Source: DASPLX01 sp035627375 (GTDB taxonomy: Bacteria > Pseudomonadota > Gammaproteobacteria > Burkholderiales > Burkholderiaceae_D). From it: DNA of 26,932 nt. The translations under genes were made by a program, and so were the position numbers. Under the pieces are notes generated by a model. That model saw nothing but the letters and a program-made list of their open reading frames with translations, was not told where the DNA came from and ran no database searches. The DNA is taken from contig DASPLX010000024.1 in the NCBI GenBank assembly GCA_035627375.1, positions 1-26,932 of the forward strand, written 5' to 3'. Shown here in pieces: positions 6,364 through 14,564 of this stretch (position 1 is the stretch's first letter; each line of letters opens with the position of its first letter).

Positions 6364-9300
6364 ATGAACCACGCGGCGACTTTTTCCGAGGCCTTGCCGG
6401 CCTATGCCGAATTGCAATGCGCTTCCAATTTCACTTTCCTGCGCGGCGCGTCGCATGCGGAAGAGCTGGCGGCGCGCGCGGCGCAGCTCGGCTATCGCGC
6501 GCTGGCGATCACCGACGAATGCTCGGTGGCCGGCGTGGTGCGCGCGCATGGCGCGGCGAAGGACATCGGCTTGCATCTGATCATCGGCAGCCAGTTCCAG
6601 CTGGTCGATGACAGCGGCGATCCGGCTTTCTCGCTCGTGATCCTGGCGCGCAATCGCGAGGGCTACGGCAACCTGTGCGAACTGATTACGCTGGGGAGGA
6701 CGCGGGCGGAGAAGGGAACGTATCGTTTGCTGCCGTCCGATCTCGCGGCGCCCGCCAAGGGGTACGAGCACTTGCGCGGCATGCCAGATTGCTTCGTGCT
6801 GCTTGCGCCGCGCTACGGCATCGAGCAGGCAGAACTGCTGGAGCAGGCGCGATGGGTCAAACGGACCTTTCCCGGCCGGGCCTGGATTGCGCTGACGCTG
6901 CTGCTGCAATCGCGCGACGACTGGCATCGCGATACCGTCGAACGAGTCGCGCAACAAGCCGGCCTGCCGCTGGTCGCGACCGGCGACGTCTGCATGCATG
7001 TGCGTTCGCGCAAGCCGCTGCAGGATACGCTGACCGCGATCCGCCTCGGCATGCCGATCGCCGAGTGCGGCTACGGCCTGGCGCAGAACGCCGAGCAGCA
7101 TCTGCGCTCGCGCGTGCGGCTGGCGAACATCTATCCGCGCGAGGCGCTGGAGGAATCGGTGCGCATCGCGCGGCAATGCACGTTCTCGCTCGATGAATTG
7201 CGCTACGAATATCCGGACGAGCTGGTGCCGCCCGGCGAGACGCCGGCAACCTATCTGCGCAAGGAGGCGTGGATCGGCGCCCATCGGCGCTTCCCGGGCG
7301 GTATTCCGGCCAAGGTGCAGGATCAGATCGAGCGCGAGCTGAGGCTGATCGGCGAGATGCGCTATGAACCGTACTTCCTGACGGTCTACGATATCGTCAG
7401 CTTCGCGCGCCGGCAGGGCATCCTGTGCCAGGGGCGCGGCTCGGCGGCCAATTCGGCCGTCTGCTATTGCCTCGGCATCACCGAGGTCGATCCGACTACC
7501 ACCACCTTGCTGTTCGAGCGCTTCATTTCGAAGGAGCGCGGCGAGCCGCCCGACATCGACGTCGATTTCGAGCACCAGCGGCGCGAGGAGGTGATCCAGT
7601 ACATCTATGCCAAGTACGGCCGGCTGCGCGCCGCCCTGACGGCGGTGGTGATCTGCTACCGGCCCAAGAGCGTGCTGCGCGACGTCGGCAAGGCGCTCGG
7701 CGTCGATCCGGCGATCGTGGACCAGGTCGCGAAGTCGCATCGCTGGTGGGACAGCAAGAAGGAGTTGGCGCAGCGTTTCGTCGAATGCGGCTTCGATCCG
7801 GAATCGACGGTCGCGCGGCATTGGGCCGACATCGCCCTGCGGCTGATGAATTTTCCGCGCCACCTGTCGCAGCATCCGGGCGGCTTCGTCATCGCGCGCG
7901 GCAAGCTGTCGCGCCTGGTGCCGATCGAGAACGCGGCGATGCCCGAGCGCAGCGTGGTGCAATGGGACAAGGACGATCTCGACGCGCTCGGGCTCTTGAA
8001 GGTGGATATCCTCGCGCTCGGCATGCTCAGCATGCTGCGCCGCGCCTTCGATCTGATCACGGCTTGGCGCGGCGAACCGTTCGCGATGCACGACGTGCCG
8101 CGCGAGGACCCGGCCACCTATGACATGATCTGCCGCGCCGATACCATCGGCGTGTTCCAGATCGAGAGCCGGGCGCAGATGAGCATGCTGCCGCGCCTGC
8201 GGCCGCGCGTGTTCTACGACCTCGTGGTGCAGGTGGCGATCGTGCGGCCGGGGCCGATCCAGGGCGGCATGGTGCATCCCTATCTGCAGCGCCGCCAGAA
8301 TCGCGAAGCCGTCGTCTATCCGAAAGAGGACTTGCGGCCGGCGCTGGAGCGCACGCTGGGCGTGCCGATCTTCCAGGAACAGGTGATGCAGATCGCGATC
8401 CTCGCGGCCGATTTCACGCCCGGCGAGGCGAACGAGTTGCGCCGCTCGATGGCCGCCTGGCGGCGCAAGGGCGACATGGAGAAGTTCCAGGAAAAGCTGA
8501 GGACCGGCATGGCAAGGAACGGCTACGAGACCGAATTCGTCGAGGCCATCATCCGCCAGATCCACGGCTTCGCCGAATACGGTTTCCCGGAGAGCCATGC
8601 CGCCAGCTTCGCCTTGCTCGCCTATGCCAGCTCCTGGCTCAAGTGCCACGAACCGGCCATCTTTCTTGCCGCCCTGCTCAACAGCCAGCCGATGGGTTTC
8701 TATTCGCCGTCGCAGCTGGTGCAGGATGCGCGCCGCCATGGCGTCGAGGTGCGGCCGGTCGATATCGTCCATAGCGGCTGGGAGGCGACGCTGGAGCAGG
8801 GCGCTTCCGCGCAGCCCGCCGTGCGCCTCGGGTTCAACATGGTGAGCGGCTTGGCGGCCGAGGCGGGGTGGCGCATCGAGGAAGCGCGCGCGATCGAGCC
8901 GTTCGCCGACCTGGGCGATCTCGCCTTGCGCGCGCGATTGACGCGCCACGATCTGCAGATGCTGGCCCATGCCGATGCCTTGCGCCCTCTCGCCGGCAAC
9001 CGGCGCGAGGCGCTTTGGCAAGCCGTCGCCGGCGAGGCGGACAAGGGCGTGCTGAGGCACGCGCCGATACGCGAGGAGGCGGTGCGGCTCGAGGCGCCGA
9101 GCGAGGGACAGGACATCGCGGCCGATTATGCGTCCGTCGGTCTGACGCTGGGCCGCCATCCGGTGGCCTTGCTGAGGGCCGCGCTGACGAAGAGGAAGTT
9201 CCTGCCGGCCGAGGTCTTGAACACTTTCGCCGACCGCCAGCTCGCGCGCGCCTGCGGTATCGTGACGGGGCGCCAGCGGCCGCAGACGGCGAAGGGCACG

Positions 9301-9519
9301 ATGTTCGTCACGCTGGAGGATGAGACGGGATTCGTCAACGTGATCGTGTGGCCGGCCCTGATCGAGACCTTCCGCCGCGAGCTGCTGGCTTCGACGCTGC
9401 TCGGCGTCTACGGCGTCTGGCAATGCGAGAGCAATGTTAGGCACCTGGTCGCCAAGCGCTTGGTCGATCTGTCGCCGCTGCTGGGCGGGCTGAGCACGCG
9501 CAGCCGGGATTTCGCCTGA
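6364..9519 (+). CDS. dnaE2: Error-prone DNA polymerase DnaE2 (ImuC)
   Basis: The 1051-residue C-family polymerase has an N-terminal PHP domain starting around YAELQCASNFTFLRGASH and ALAITDECSVAG. The palm carries PDIDVDF (residues 396-402) with two catalytic Asp residues, and the third lies in LLKVDILALGML (~550). The C-terminus has an OB-fold (GIVTGRQRPQTAKGTMFVTLEDETG). Length and the missing tau-binding tail fit DnaE2 rather than replicative DnaE1 (~1160 residues). It performs lesion bypass during SOS mutagenesis with ImuA and ImuB. The ATG at 6364 lies 16 bases after the imuB stop with GGGGCGGATC before it. It is the last gene of the operon. Confidence 0.96.
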   Translation: MNHAATFSEALPAYAELQCASNFTFLRGASHAEELAARAAQLGYRALAITDECSVAGVVRAHGAAKDIGLHLIIGSQFQLVDDSGDPAFSLVILARNREGYGNLCELITLGRTRAEKGTYRLLPSDLAAPAKGYEHLRGMPDCFVLLAPRYGIEQAELLEQARWVKRTFPGRAWIALTLLLQSRDDWHRDTVERVAQQAGLPLVATGDVCMHVRSRKPLQDTLTAIRLGMPIAECGYGLAQNAEQHLRSRVRLANIYPREALEESVRIARQCTFSLDELRYEYPDELVPPGETPATYLRKEAWIGAHRRFPGGIPAKVQDQIERELRLIGEMRYEPYFLTVYDIVSFARRQGILCQGRGSAANSAVCYCLGITEVDPTTTTLLFERFISKERGEPPDIDVDFEHQRREEVIQYIYAKYGRLRAALTAVVICYRPKSVLRDVGKALGVDPAIVDQVAKSHRWWDSKKELAQRFVECGFDPESTVARHWADIALRLMNFPRHLSQHPGGFVIARGKLSRLVPIENAAMPERSVVQWDKDDLDALGLLKVDILALGMLSMLRRAFDLITAWRGEPFAMHDVPREDPATYDMICRADTIGVFQIESRAQMSMLPRLRPRVFYDLVVQVAIVRPGPIQGGMVHPYLQRRQNREAVVYPKEDLRPALERTLGVPIFQEQVMQIAILAADFTPGEANELRRSMAAWRRKGDMEKFQEKLRTGMARNGYETEFVEAIIRQIHGFAEYGFPESHAASFALLAYASSWLKCHEPAIFLAALLNSQPMGFYSPSQLVQDARRHGVEVRPVDIVHSGWEATLEQGASAQPAVRLGFNMVSGLAAEAGWRIEEARAIEPFADLGDLALRARLTRHDLQMLAHADALRPLAGNRREALWQAVAGEADKGVLRHAPIREEAVRLEAPSEGQDIAADYASVGLTLGRHPVALLRAALTKRKFLPAEVLNTFADRQLARACGIVTGRQRPQTAKGTMFVTLEDETGFVNVIVWPALIETFRRELLASTLLGVYGVWQCESNVRHLVAKRLVDLSPLLGGLSTRSRDFA

Positions 9520-9540
9520 GGCGGCCGGCAGGCTGCCGCC
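9520..9540 (+). terminator. Possible weak hairpin after dnaE2
   Basis: GGCGGC (9520-9525) and GCCGCC (9535-9540) form a 6-bp GC stem directly after the dnaE2 stop. No T-run follows, so Rho-independent termination is uncertain. Confidence 0.3.
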
Positions 9541-9655
9541 GGGTATTGATCAAGATCATCGTCCGGCGCCATGCTCCCGCTTAACCTGCGCGATGGCGAC
9601 GGAGGCGCGGAAGCGTTCTCCATCGCCGTCCATCACTGATAAATAAGGGGAGACA

Positions 9656-11794
9656 ATGAAAAACAAGATGCTGGTTGGAGCAATGATATTCGCCTTGTCC
9701 GCCGCCCAGGCGGCAACGGCGGCCGATCTCGGCCTGGGCATCCGGACGCAATACGACGTGGCGCTCGATACGCCGCTCAACCGGATCCAGGTGCTGGGCG
9801 CGCACAATGCCTGGAACGACAGCGGCGCCACCTGGGCCAATCAGCGCTGGCCGCTGAATCAGCTGCTCAACTACGGTATCCGCAACGTCGATCTCGATGT
9901 CCACCTGGACGGCGGCGAGGTCGTGCTGTGCCACGAGAACTGCGGCTCGATCTATAGCGCCAAGGACAATTATCCGAACGAATTGTGGCGGGTGCGCAAC
10001 TGGCTCGACGCCAATCCCAAGGCGATCGTCTTCATCGATCTCGAGGACCGGGCCAATTACCAGAGCGGCGTGGTGGGACCGCTGACTTCGATCTTCGGTG
10101 CGCTGTTGTACAAACCTTCCGACAAGCCCGCCGGCCGCTGGGAAACGCCGCGCGAGATGATCGCCAAGGGCAAGCGCGTGATCGTCAAGTCCGCCAACAA
10201 TACCTATGACGGCACGGTGGTCTGGAACGGCACGCTGTTCGCCACCGGCGCCGCCGGCGGCTGGAACAGCCGGCCGGTGAAGTATGTCGATACCGCCAAT
10301 TGCACGATGGATGGCGCCGCGCTCGATCAGAACAACATCTACGCGGTGTCGGATTCCAAGCTCGGCAAGGATGTGCTGCCGGATCCCTGGGTCGATACGA
10401 CGGGCACCATCGACGCGGGCAATATCCCGGGCCTGATGCGCTGCGGCATCGACAATATCGATGCCGACCGTTGGGATGAAAGCATGATCGGCGCGGCGAT
10501 CTGGTCCTGGGCCGGCGGCGAGCCGAACGACTTCAACAACGAGGACTGCGCCGAGATGCGCGCCGACGGCCGCTGGAACGACGCGTCGTGCGCGGCGCCG
10601 CGCCGGTTCGCTTGCCAGAGCAGGAGCAATCTCGACGATTGGCGCGTCACCGCGGCGAGCGGCGCCTGGTCCGGCGGCAAGCAGGCTTGCGCGGCCGAGT
10701 TCGGCGCCGGTTTCGCGTTCGCGGTGCCGACCAACGCTTACATGAACGAGCGCTTGCGCCTCGCCGCCGGCGGCGGCACGGCATGGCTCAACTATTCCGA
10801 CCAGGCCGAGGAAGGCAAGTGGGAGATGTATAACGACGCGCCGACGCGCTGGGACACCGGCGCCTACGGCAACAACGAGGACCGCGCGCAAACCCTGCGC
10901 CTGCCCGGCGCCGCCGCCGTGCGCGTCAATCTCGCCGGCACGCTCGGCGCCGGCGATTACCTGCATCTGTACGACAGCAACCGGCGGCTGGTGCAGACCT
11001 TCGGCGGCAACCTGGCGAGTTCGCTGGTGGTGGCGGACAACGCCGTCATCGCGCGCCTGGTTTCCGACGGCGCGACGACCGCGGCCGGCGCCAGCGTCGC
11101 CATCGAGCCGCTCGCCACTTCATGGAGCAGCGGCGCCTACGGCAACAACGAAGACCGCTCGCAATGGCTGACCATTCCCGGCGCCGCCGCCTTGAAGATC
11201 AGCATCGCCGGCAATACCGAGGCGAACCGCGATCTCGTCTGGGTCTACGACAAGAACGGCGCCCTGATCAAGACGCTGTCCGGGGCCATTTCGACCAGCT
11301 TCATGGTCGGCGGCGACAGCGCGCGCGTGCGGCTCACGTCCGATAGCACGGTGACGGCGGCCGGCATCAGCGCCAGCGTCAAGGCCGGCAGCGCCTATGT
11401 CTTCCGCAAGCTGGTCAACGGCCGCGGCAAGTGCATGGATATCGAAGGCAACAACATGAGCAACGGCACGCCGATCCATCACTGGAGCTGCCAAGGACAG
11501 ATCACCCAGCTGTGGTACCAAGACCCGGACGGCCTCTTGCGCAACAAGAACAATCCCGACAAGTGCGCCGACGTCCATGCCTTCGGCACCGGCAACGGTT
11601 CCAAGCTGGTGATCTGGGATTGCAACGACAAGACCAATCAGCGCTTCTCGTGGTCGGGCCAGACGCTGCGGCCGGCGCATGCGCCGGGCAAGGCGGTCGA
11701 CGTCAAGGATGCATGGTGGGGCGCGTTCGACGGCCAGGATCTGCACCTGTGGGATTATCAGAACAGCTGGGGGCAGACCTGGCGCTGGGAGTGA
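9656..11794 (+). CDS. Secreted PLC-like phosphodiesterase with C-type-lectin-like, tandem beta-repeat and ricin-B lectin modules
   Basis: The 712-residue product has a Sec signal peptide (MKNKMLVGAMIFALSAAQAATAA). The PLC-like TIM-barrel segment has His50 in VLGAHNAWN and His93 in VVLCHENCG, the two catalytic His positions of PI-PLC X domains, plus acidic residues in NVDLDVHLDGGE. Residues ~283-320 (GGEPNDFNNEDCAEM..GRWNDASC...FAC) look like the C-terminal half of a C-type lectin, and ~330-390 like its N-terminal half. Two ~90-residue repeats start GAYGNNEDR at 402 and 493. A ricin-B trefoil with Q..W-type motifs (TQLW, NQRFSW, GQTWRWE) ends the protein. GGGGAG precedes the ATG. It is probably an extracellular hydrolase acting on phospholipid or glycan-decorated surfaces; the substrate is unknown. 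Confidence 0.8.
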   Translation: MKNKMLVGAMIFALSAAQAATAADLGLGIRTQYDVALDTPLNRIQVLGAHNAWNDSGATWANQRWPLNQLLNYGIRNVDLDVHLDGGEVVLCHENCGSIYSAKDNYPNELWRVRNWLDANPKAIVFIDLEDRANYQSGVVGPLTSIFGALLYKPSDKPAGRWETPREMIAKGKRVIVKSANNTYDGTVVWNGTLFATGAAGGWNSRPVKYVDTANCTMDGAALDQNNIYAVSDSKLGKDVLPDPWVDTTGTIDAGNIPGLMRCGIDNIDADRWDESMIGAAIWSWAGGEPNDFNNEDCAEMRADGRWNDASCAAPRRFACQSRSNLDDWRVTAASGAWSGGKQACAAEFGAGFAFAVPTNAYMNERLRLAAGGGTAWLNYSDQAEEGKWEMYNDAPTRWDTGAYGNNEDRAQTLRLPGAAAVRVNLAGTLGAGDYLHLYDSNRRLVQTFGGNLASSLVVADNAVIARLVSDGATTAAGASVAIEPLATSWSSGAYGNNEDRSQWLTIPGAAALKISIAGNTEANRDLVWVYDKNGALIKTLSGAISTSFMVGGDSARVRLTSDSTVTAAGISASVKAGSAYVFRKLVNGRGKCMDIEGNNMSNGTPIHHWSCQGQITQLWYQDPDGLLRNKNNPDKCADVHAFGTGNGSKLVIWDCNDKTNQRFSWSGQTLRPAHAPGKAVDVKDAWWGAFDGQDLHLWDYQNSWGQTWRWE

Positions 11795-11814
11795 TGCCTT
11801 CCCGGCGCACCGGC

Positions 11815-11840
11815 GCCTGCGCGTCGGTCGGCGCGCAGGC
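11815..11840. terminator. Hairpin between convergent genes
   Basis: GCCTGCGCG (11815-11823) and CGCGCAGGC (11832-11840) are perfect 9-bp inverted arms with an 8-base loop. They lie between the ends of the secreted lectin/PLC gene and the convergent LysR gene. No T-run is present, so it may stop transcription in both directions only weakly or with Rho. Confidence 0.45.
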
Positions 11841-11860
11841 GGGAGACGGCATGGGCGGCG

Positions 11861-12745
11861 CTAGCCGGCGCCCATCGTCTTCTTCAGCCACGCGCTGAAT
11901 GCTTCCGCTTGCGGCGTCAGCGGCTGGTTTTCCGGGCGGATCAGGTAGTAGGAGCGCGGCGACGGCATCGCCGGCCCCGGCAGGCGCACCAGCTCGCCGG
12001 CGGCGATGGCATCGTCCACCAGCCATTTGCGCCCGAGGGCGATTCCCTGGCCGCGTTCCGCCGCCTGCAGCAGCATGCCCATGTCGCTGAAGGTGGGTGC
12101 GGTGTCGGGAACGTGCGCGATCACGCCGGCGCGGCGGAACCAGCGTTCCCATTCGTCATAGGGATTGAGCAGCGGGTATTCGCGCAGGGCGTGCGCGGAA
12201 CGCGGCAATCCCGGATAGCCGCGGATGCCGCCGGCGGCCGCGACCGGAAACTGCGTTTCCCTGGCGAGCCGCTCCGCGACCACGCCTTCCCACTTCCCCC
12301 TGCCGTAGCGTATGCCGAGCTGGATCTTGCGTTCGGCGAGATCGAGCATCGACACCGTCGCGATCACATCCACCACGATATCGGGATGGCGCGCCTGGAA
12401 ATCCGGCAGCCGGGGCAGCAGCCAGCGCGTCGCGAACGAGGGCAGCATGGTGACGGTCAGGCGTCCGCCGGATTGCGCCGTTTCGTTGCGCAGCTCCGCC
12501 GTCGCTTCCGACATCAGCTTCAAGGCCTTGGCGACCGCGGTCTGCAGGCGCTTTCCCTGCGGCGTCAGCACGACGCGCTGCCCGACGCGGGCGAACAATT
12601 GCACGCCCAGTTCCGCTTCCAGCGCGCGCACCTGCCGGCTGACCGCGCCATGCGTCAGGAACAATGCGTCGGCCGCGGCGCGAAAGTTCTGGTGGCGCGC
12701 GGCGGCTTCGAAGACCTGGAGATTGCGCAGCGAGGGCAGGGTCAT
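11861..12745 (-). CDS. LysR-family transcriptional regulator (GcvA-like)
   Basis: The 294-residue protein has an N-terminal winged helix-turn-helix (LPSLRNLQVFEAAARHQNFRAAA then LTHGAVSRQVRALEAELGVQLF), a linker helix and a type 2 periplasmic-binding-protein-like effector domain (LTVTMLPSFATRWLLPRLPDF). The pattern matches the GcvA subgroup. The frame is open to 12820, but the ATG at 12745 gives the normal MTLPSLRNLQ start. It is transcribed divergently from the hydrolase at 12918, the usual arrangement for a LysR regulator and its target; a T-N11-A dyad lies at 12821-12837. The effector is unknown. Confidence 0.92.
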   Translation of the reverse strand: MTLPSLRNLQVFEAAARHQNFRAAADALFLTHGAVSRQVRALEAELGVQLFARVGQRVVLTPQGKRLQTAVAKALKLMSEATAELRNETAQSGGRLTVTMLPSFATRWLLPRLPDFQARHPDIVVDVIATVSMLDLAERKIQLGIRYGRGKWEGVVAERLARETQFPVAAAGGIRGYPGLPRSAHALREYPLLNPYDEWERWFRRAGVIAHVPDTAPTFSDMGMLLQAAERGQGIALGRKWLVDDAIAAGELVRLPGPAMPSPRSYYLIRPENQPLTPQAEAFSAWLKKTMGAG

Positions 12746-12820
12746 GGAGATTCGTTCTGTCGCGTAGATGCGGTGGCGTGGGTGGGTGATGCGGATGCGG
12801 CGGCGCGTACGTCTTGGCAT

Positions 12821-12837
12821 GGTGAGTTGAAGTCACC
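12821..12837. promoter_or_regulatory. Candidate LysR-type binding dyad
   Basis: GGTGA-N7-TCACC contains a T-N11-A core (TGA-N7-TCA), the general LysR box form. It lies in the 172-base gap between the divergent LysR gene and the hydrolase gene. Confidence 0.4.
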
Positions 12838-12917
12838 GGGAGGGTGGCATATTTATCGTTTTTCAAGGCATGGCGGCGCGGCTAACATGAGGGCCGTTCA
12901 TTCGCACGGAGTCGTAC

Positions 12918-13919
12918 ATGTCTTATCGACGCATCCTGCTGGCCGGTCTCGTCGGCCTCATCGTTCATGTCGCGCCGCTCGCCGCGCGGGCCGGGGAAGC
13001 GCCGGCCCTGTCCGCCAAGACCTTGCAGACGCGATATGGGCGCCTGCATGTCGAAACCGAGGGCAGCGGCCCGCCGCTGGTGCTGGTGGCGGGCGGCCCC
13101 GGCGCCAGCCGGATCAGCTTCCAGCCTTGGTTCTCGCGCCTGGCCGATCGTCATACCGTCGTGTATTTCGATGCGATCGGCCGGGGGCGTTCGGACCGGT
13201 TGGCCGATCCCGCGGGCTACACGGTGGAGCGCGAGATCGAGGACATCGAGGCGGTGCGCGTGGCGCTCGGCGCGGAACGCATCTCCCTGCTCGGGCAAAG
13301 TTACGGCGGGATTCCGGCGCTGCTGTACGCGCTGCGGCATCCGGGCCGCGTCGAGCGGCTGGTGCTGTCTTCGGCGATGATCGATGCGGCGAGCTTTCAA
13401 GCGAATATCGATGCGACCAATGCCAACCTGAAGACGTATTTCCCCGATTCCTGGATGCGCGTCCAGGCGTTGCGCGCGCAAGGCGTTAGGTCGGGCGACG
13501 AACGCAGCGGCGCGGAATACGCGCGCATGAAGGACATGCTGTACTGGTACGATCCGCGCCGCGCCGCCGAGATGAAGCGCGCCGAGCCGGCCGATAAATT
13601 CAATGCGCAGGTGTACGAGGCGATGCTGGGCGACGATCCGGATCATGTCGTCGGCGGCACCCTGAAGGGTTACGATCCGACGCCGCTGCTGCCGAGCCTG
13701 CGGGCGCCGACGCTGGTCATCGGCGGGCGCTACGACCGCGTCGCGACGCCGGAAATCGTGTTCCGGACCCATGCCGTGCTGCCGTCCGGCTTGGCGCGGC
13801 TGGCGATGTTCGAACGCAGCGGGCATCGGCCCTGGGTGGAAGAGGCGGACGCCTATTTCGATTTGCTGAGAAAATTCCTGGCGGGCGAGGAGATGCCGTC
13901 CAAGCGCGGCAGTCCTTGA
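12918..13919 (+). CDS. Exported alpha/beta hydrolase, proline-iminopeptidase-like
   Basis: The 333-residue protein has a signal peptide (MSYRRILLAGLVGLIVHVAPLAARA), so it is periplasmic or secreted. The fold markers are VLVAGGPGASR (GGPG oxyanion loop at 59-62, typical of proline iminopeptidases), FDAIGRGRSD, the nucleophile elbow LGQSYGG with Ser128, and probable Asp273 (GGRYDRVATPE) and His303 (RSGHRPWVEE) completing the triad. It could be an aminopeptidase or an esterase; the sequence does not decide. GGAG lies 6-9 bases before the ATG. It is divergent from a LysR regulator that may control it. Its stop is one base from the stop of the convergent zinc-ribbon gene. Confidence 0.88.
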   Translation: MSYRRILLAGLVGLIVHVAPLAARAGEAPALSAKTLQTRYGRLHVETEGSGPPLVLVAGGPGASRISFQPWFSRLADRHTVVYFDAIGRGRSDRLADPAGYTVEREIEDIEAVRVALGAERISLLGQSYGGIPALLYALRHPGRVERLVLSSAMIDAASFQANIDATNANLKTYFPDSWMRVQALRAQGVRSGDERSGAEYARMKDMLYWYDPRRAAEMKRAEPADKFNAQVYEAMLGDDPDHVVGGTLKGYDPTPLLPSLRAPTLVIGGRYDRVATPEIVFRTHAVLPSGLARLAMFERSGHRPWVEEADAYFDLLRKFLAGEEMPSKRGSP

Positions 13920-13920
13920 T

Positions 13921-14349
13921 TCACTGCCCGGAAAACCCGGGCGAGCCCAGCAGCCCATCCAGCAATTCGCTGCGCTCGCCGTGCAGCACCTTCTTCAGCT
14001 CGGCGTGCGCCACATCGGACGCGACCCCCTTGGTCCGCAGCAGTTCGACCAGTTCGGCGAATTTCTCGCGCCGCCGCATGCCGGCCGCGCTTGGATCGCG
14101 CCGGTCGCGGAAGACATCCATCAGGGTCGAGCCGCAAGGGCAGTTGCGGAAGACTTCGACGATCGCCTTGTCGTCGTCGTCCAGGCCTTGCTTCAGACCC
14201 GACACGCCTTGGCGGACCTGCCGGGTCTCGTTGATGAATTGCTCGACGCTGGCGAATTCTCGGCCGCAATTGGCGCACCGCTTGGGGAACGCGCTCTCCG
14301 CCAGCGCGCGCAGGCCGGCGAGCAGATCCTGGTTGTTGCCGGATTCCAT
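13921..14349 (-). CDS. Small zinc-ribbon protein of unknown function
   Basis: The 142-residue protein starts MESGNNQDLLAGLRALAESAFPKRCANCGREF. It has two cysteine pairs, CANC (~25-28) and CPC (in FRNCPCGSTLMD), spaced to make a zinc ribbon, followed by a helical, charged C-terminal half. I have the impression that similar uncharacterised proteins occur in beta- and gammaproteobacteria, but I cannot name a family. The ATG at 14349 is chosen over an upstream frame extension (to 14466) because GGAGGAAG precedes it. It is divergent from the SOS-type promoter at 14457, so the LexA box lies about 110 bases upstream of this gene too. Confidence 0.75.
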   Translation of the reverse strand: MESGNNQDLLAGLRALAESAFPKRCANCGREFASVEQFINETRQVRQGVSGLKQGLDDDDKAIVEVFRNCPCGSTLMDVFRDRRDPSAAGMRRREKFAELVELLRTKGVASDVAHAELKKVLHGERSELLDGLLGSPGFSGQ

Positions 14350-14456
14350 GTGTCCGCGTCTTCCTCCGGATCGGCCGTCGACCGAAAATGGCAGGTGCTG
14401 GGGAATGCTGCCAAGGGTGCCTTCAAAAATATGCGGTGTCAACGCGCCTTTCTTTA

Positions 14457-14472
14457 CTGTATGCAAATACAG
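14457..14472 (+). promoter_or_regulatory. LexA (SOS) box upstream of the ImmA-type peptidase operon
   Basis: CTGTATGCAAATACAG matches CTG-N10-CAG with symmetric TAT...ATA inner positions, and TA precedes it as in the imuA box at 4094. Shared with that box are TTTACTGTATG on the left and ATACAG on the right. TATAAC (14484-14489) just downstream is a possible -10. The peptidase start is about 90 bases downstream, and the zinc-ribbon gene starts about 110 bases away on the other strand. Confidence 0.85.
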
Positions 14473-14564
14473 CGGTTCTGTGTTATAACGTCGGCATTGT
14501 CGACGCAGGTCCGCGGCATGCGCGGCCCCTTGCCGTAGACGACTCTTTCCGTATATTCGACATC

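Noticed and set aside
5370..6365. 331-codon minus-strand frame opposite imuB.
   Set aside because: Antisense shadow rich in Arg and Gln with no domain.
6190..9444. A 1084-codon open frame on the minus strand opposite dnaE2.
   Set aside because: Composition is rich in Arg, His, Gln and Ala with no recognisable domain, typical of the antisense shadow of a high-GC gene; dnaE2 on the plus strand is unmistakable.
9581..10966. A 461-codon minus-strand frame opposite the secreted PLC/lectin gene.
   Set aside because: Low-complexity Ala/Arg/Val/His antisense shadow; the plus strand has a signal peptide and clear domains.
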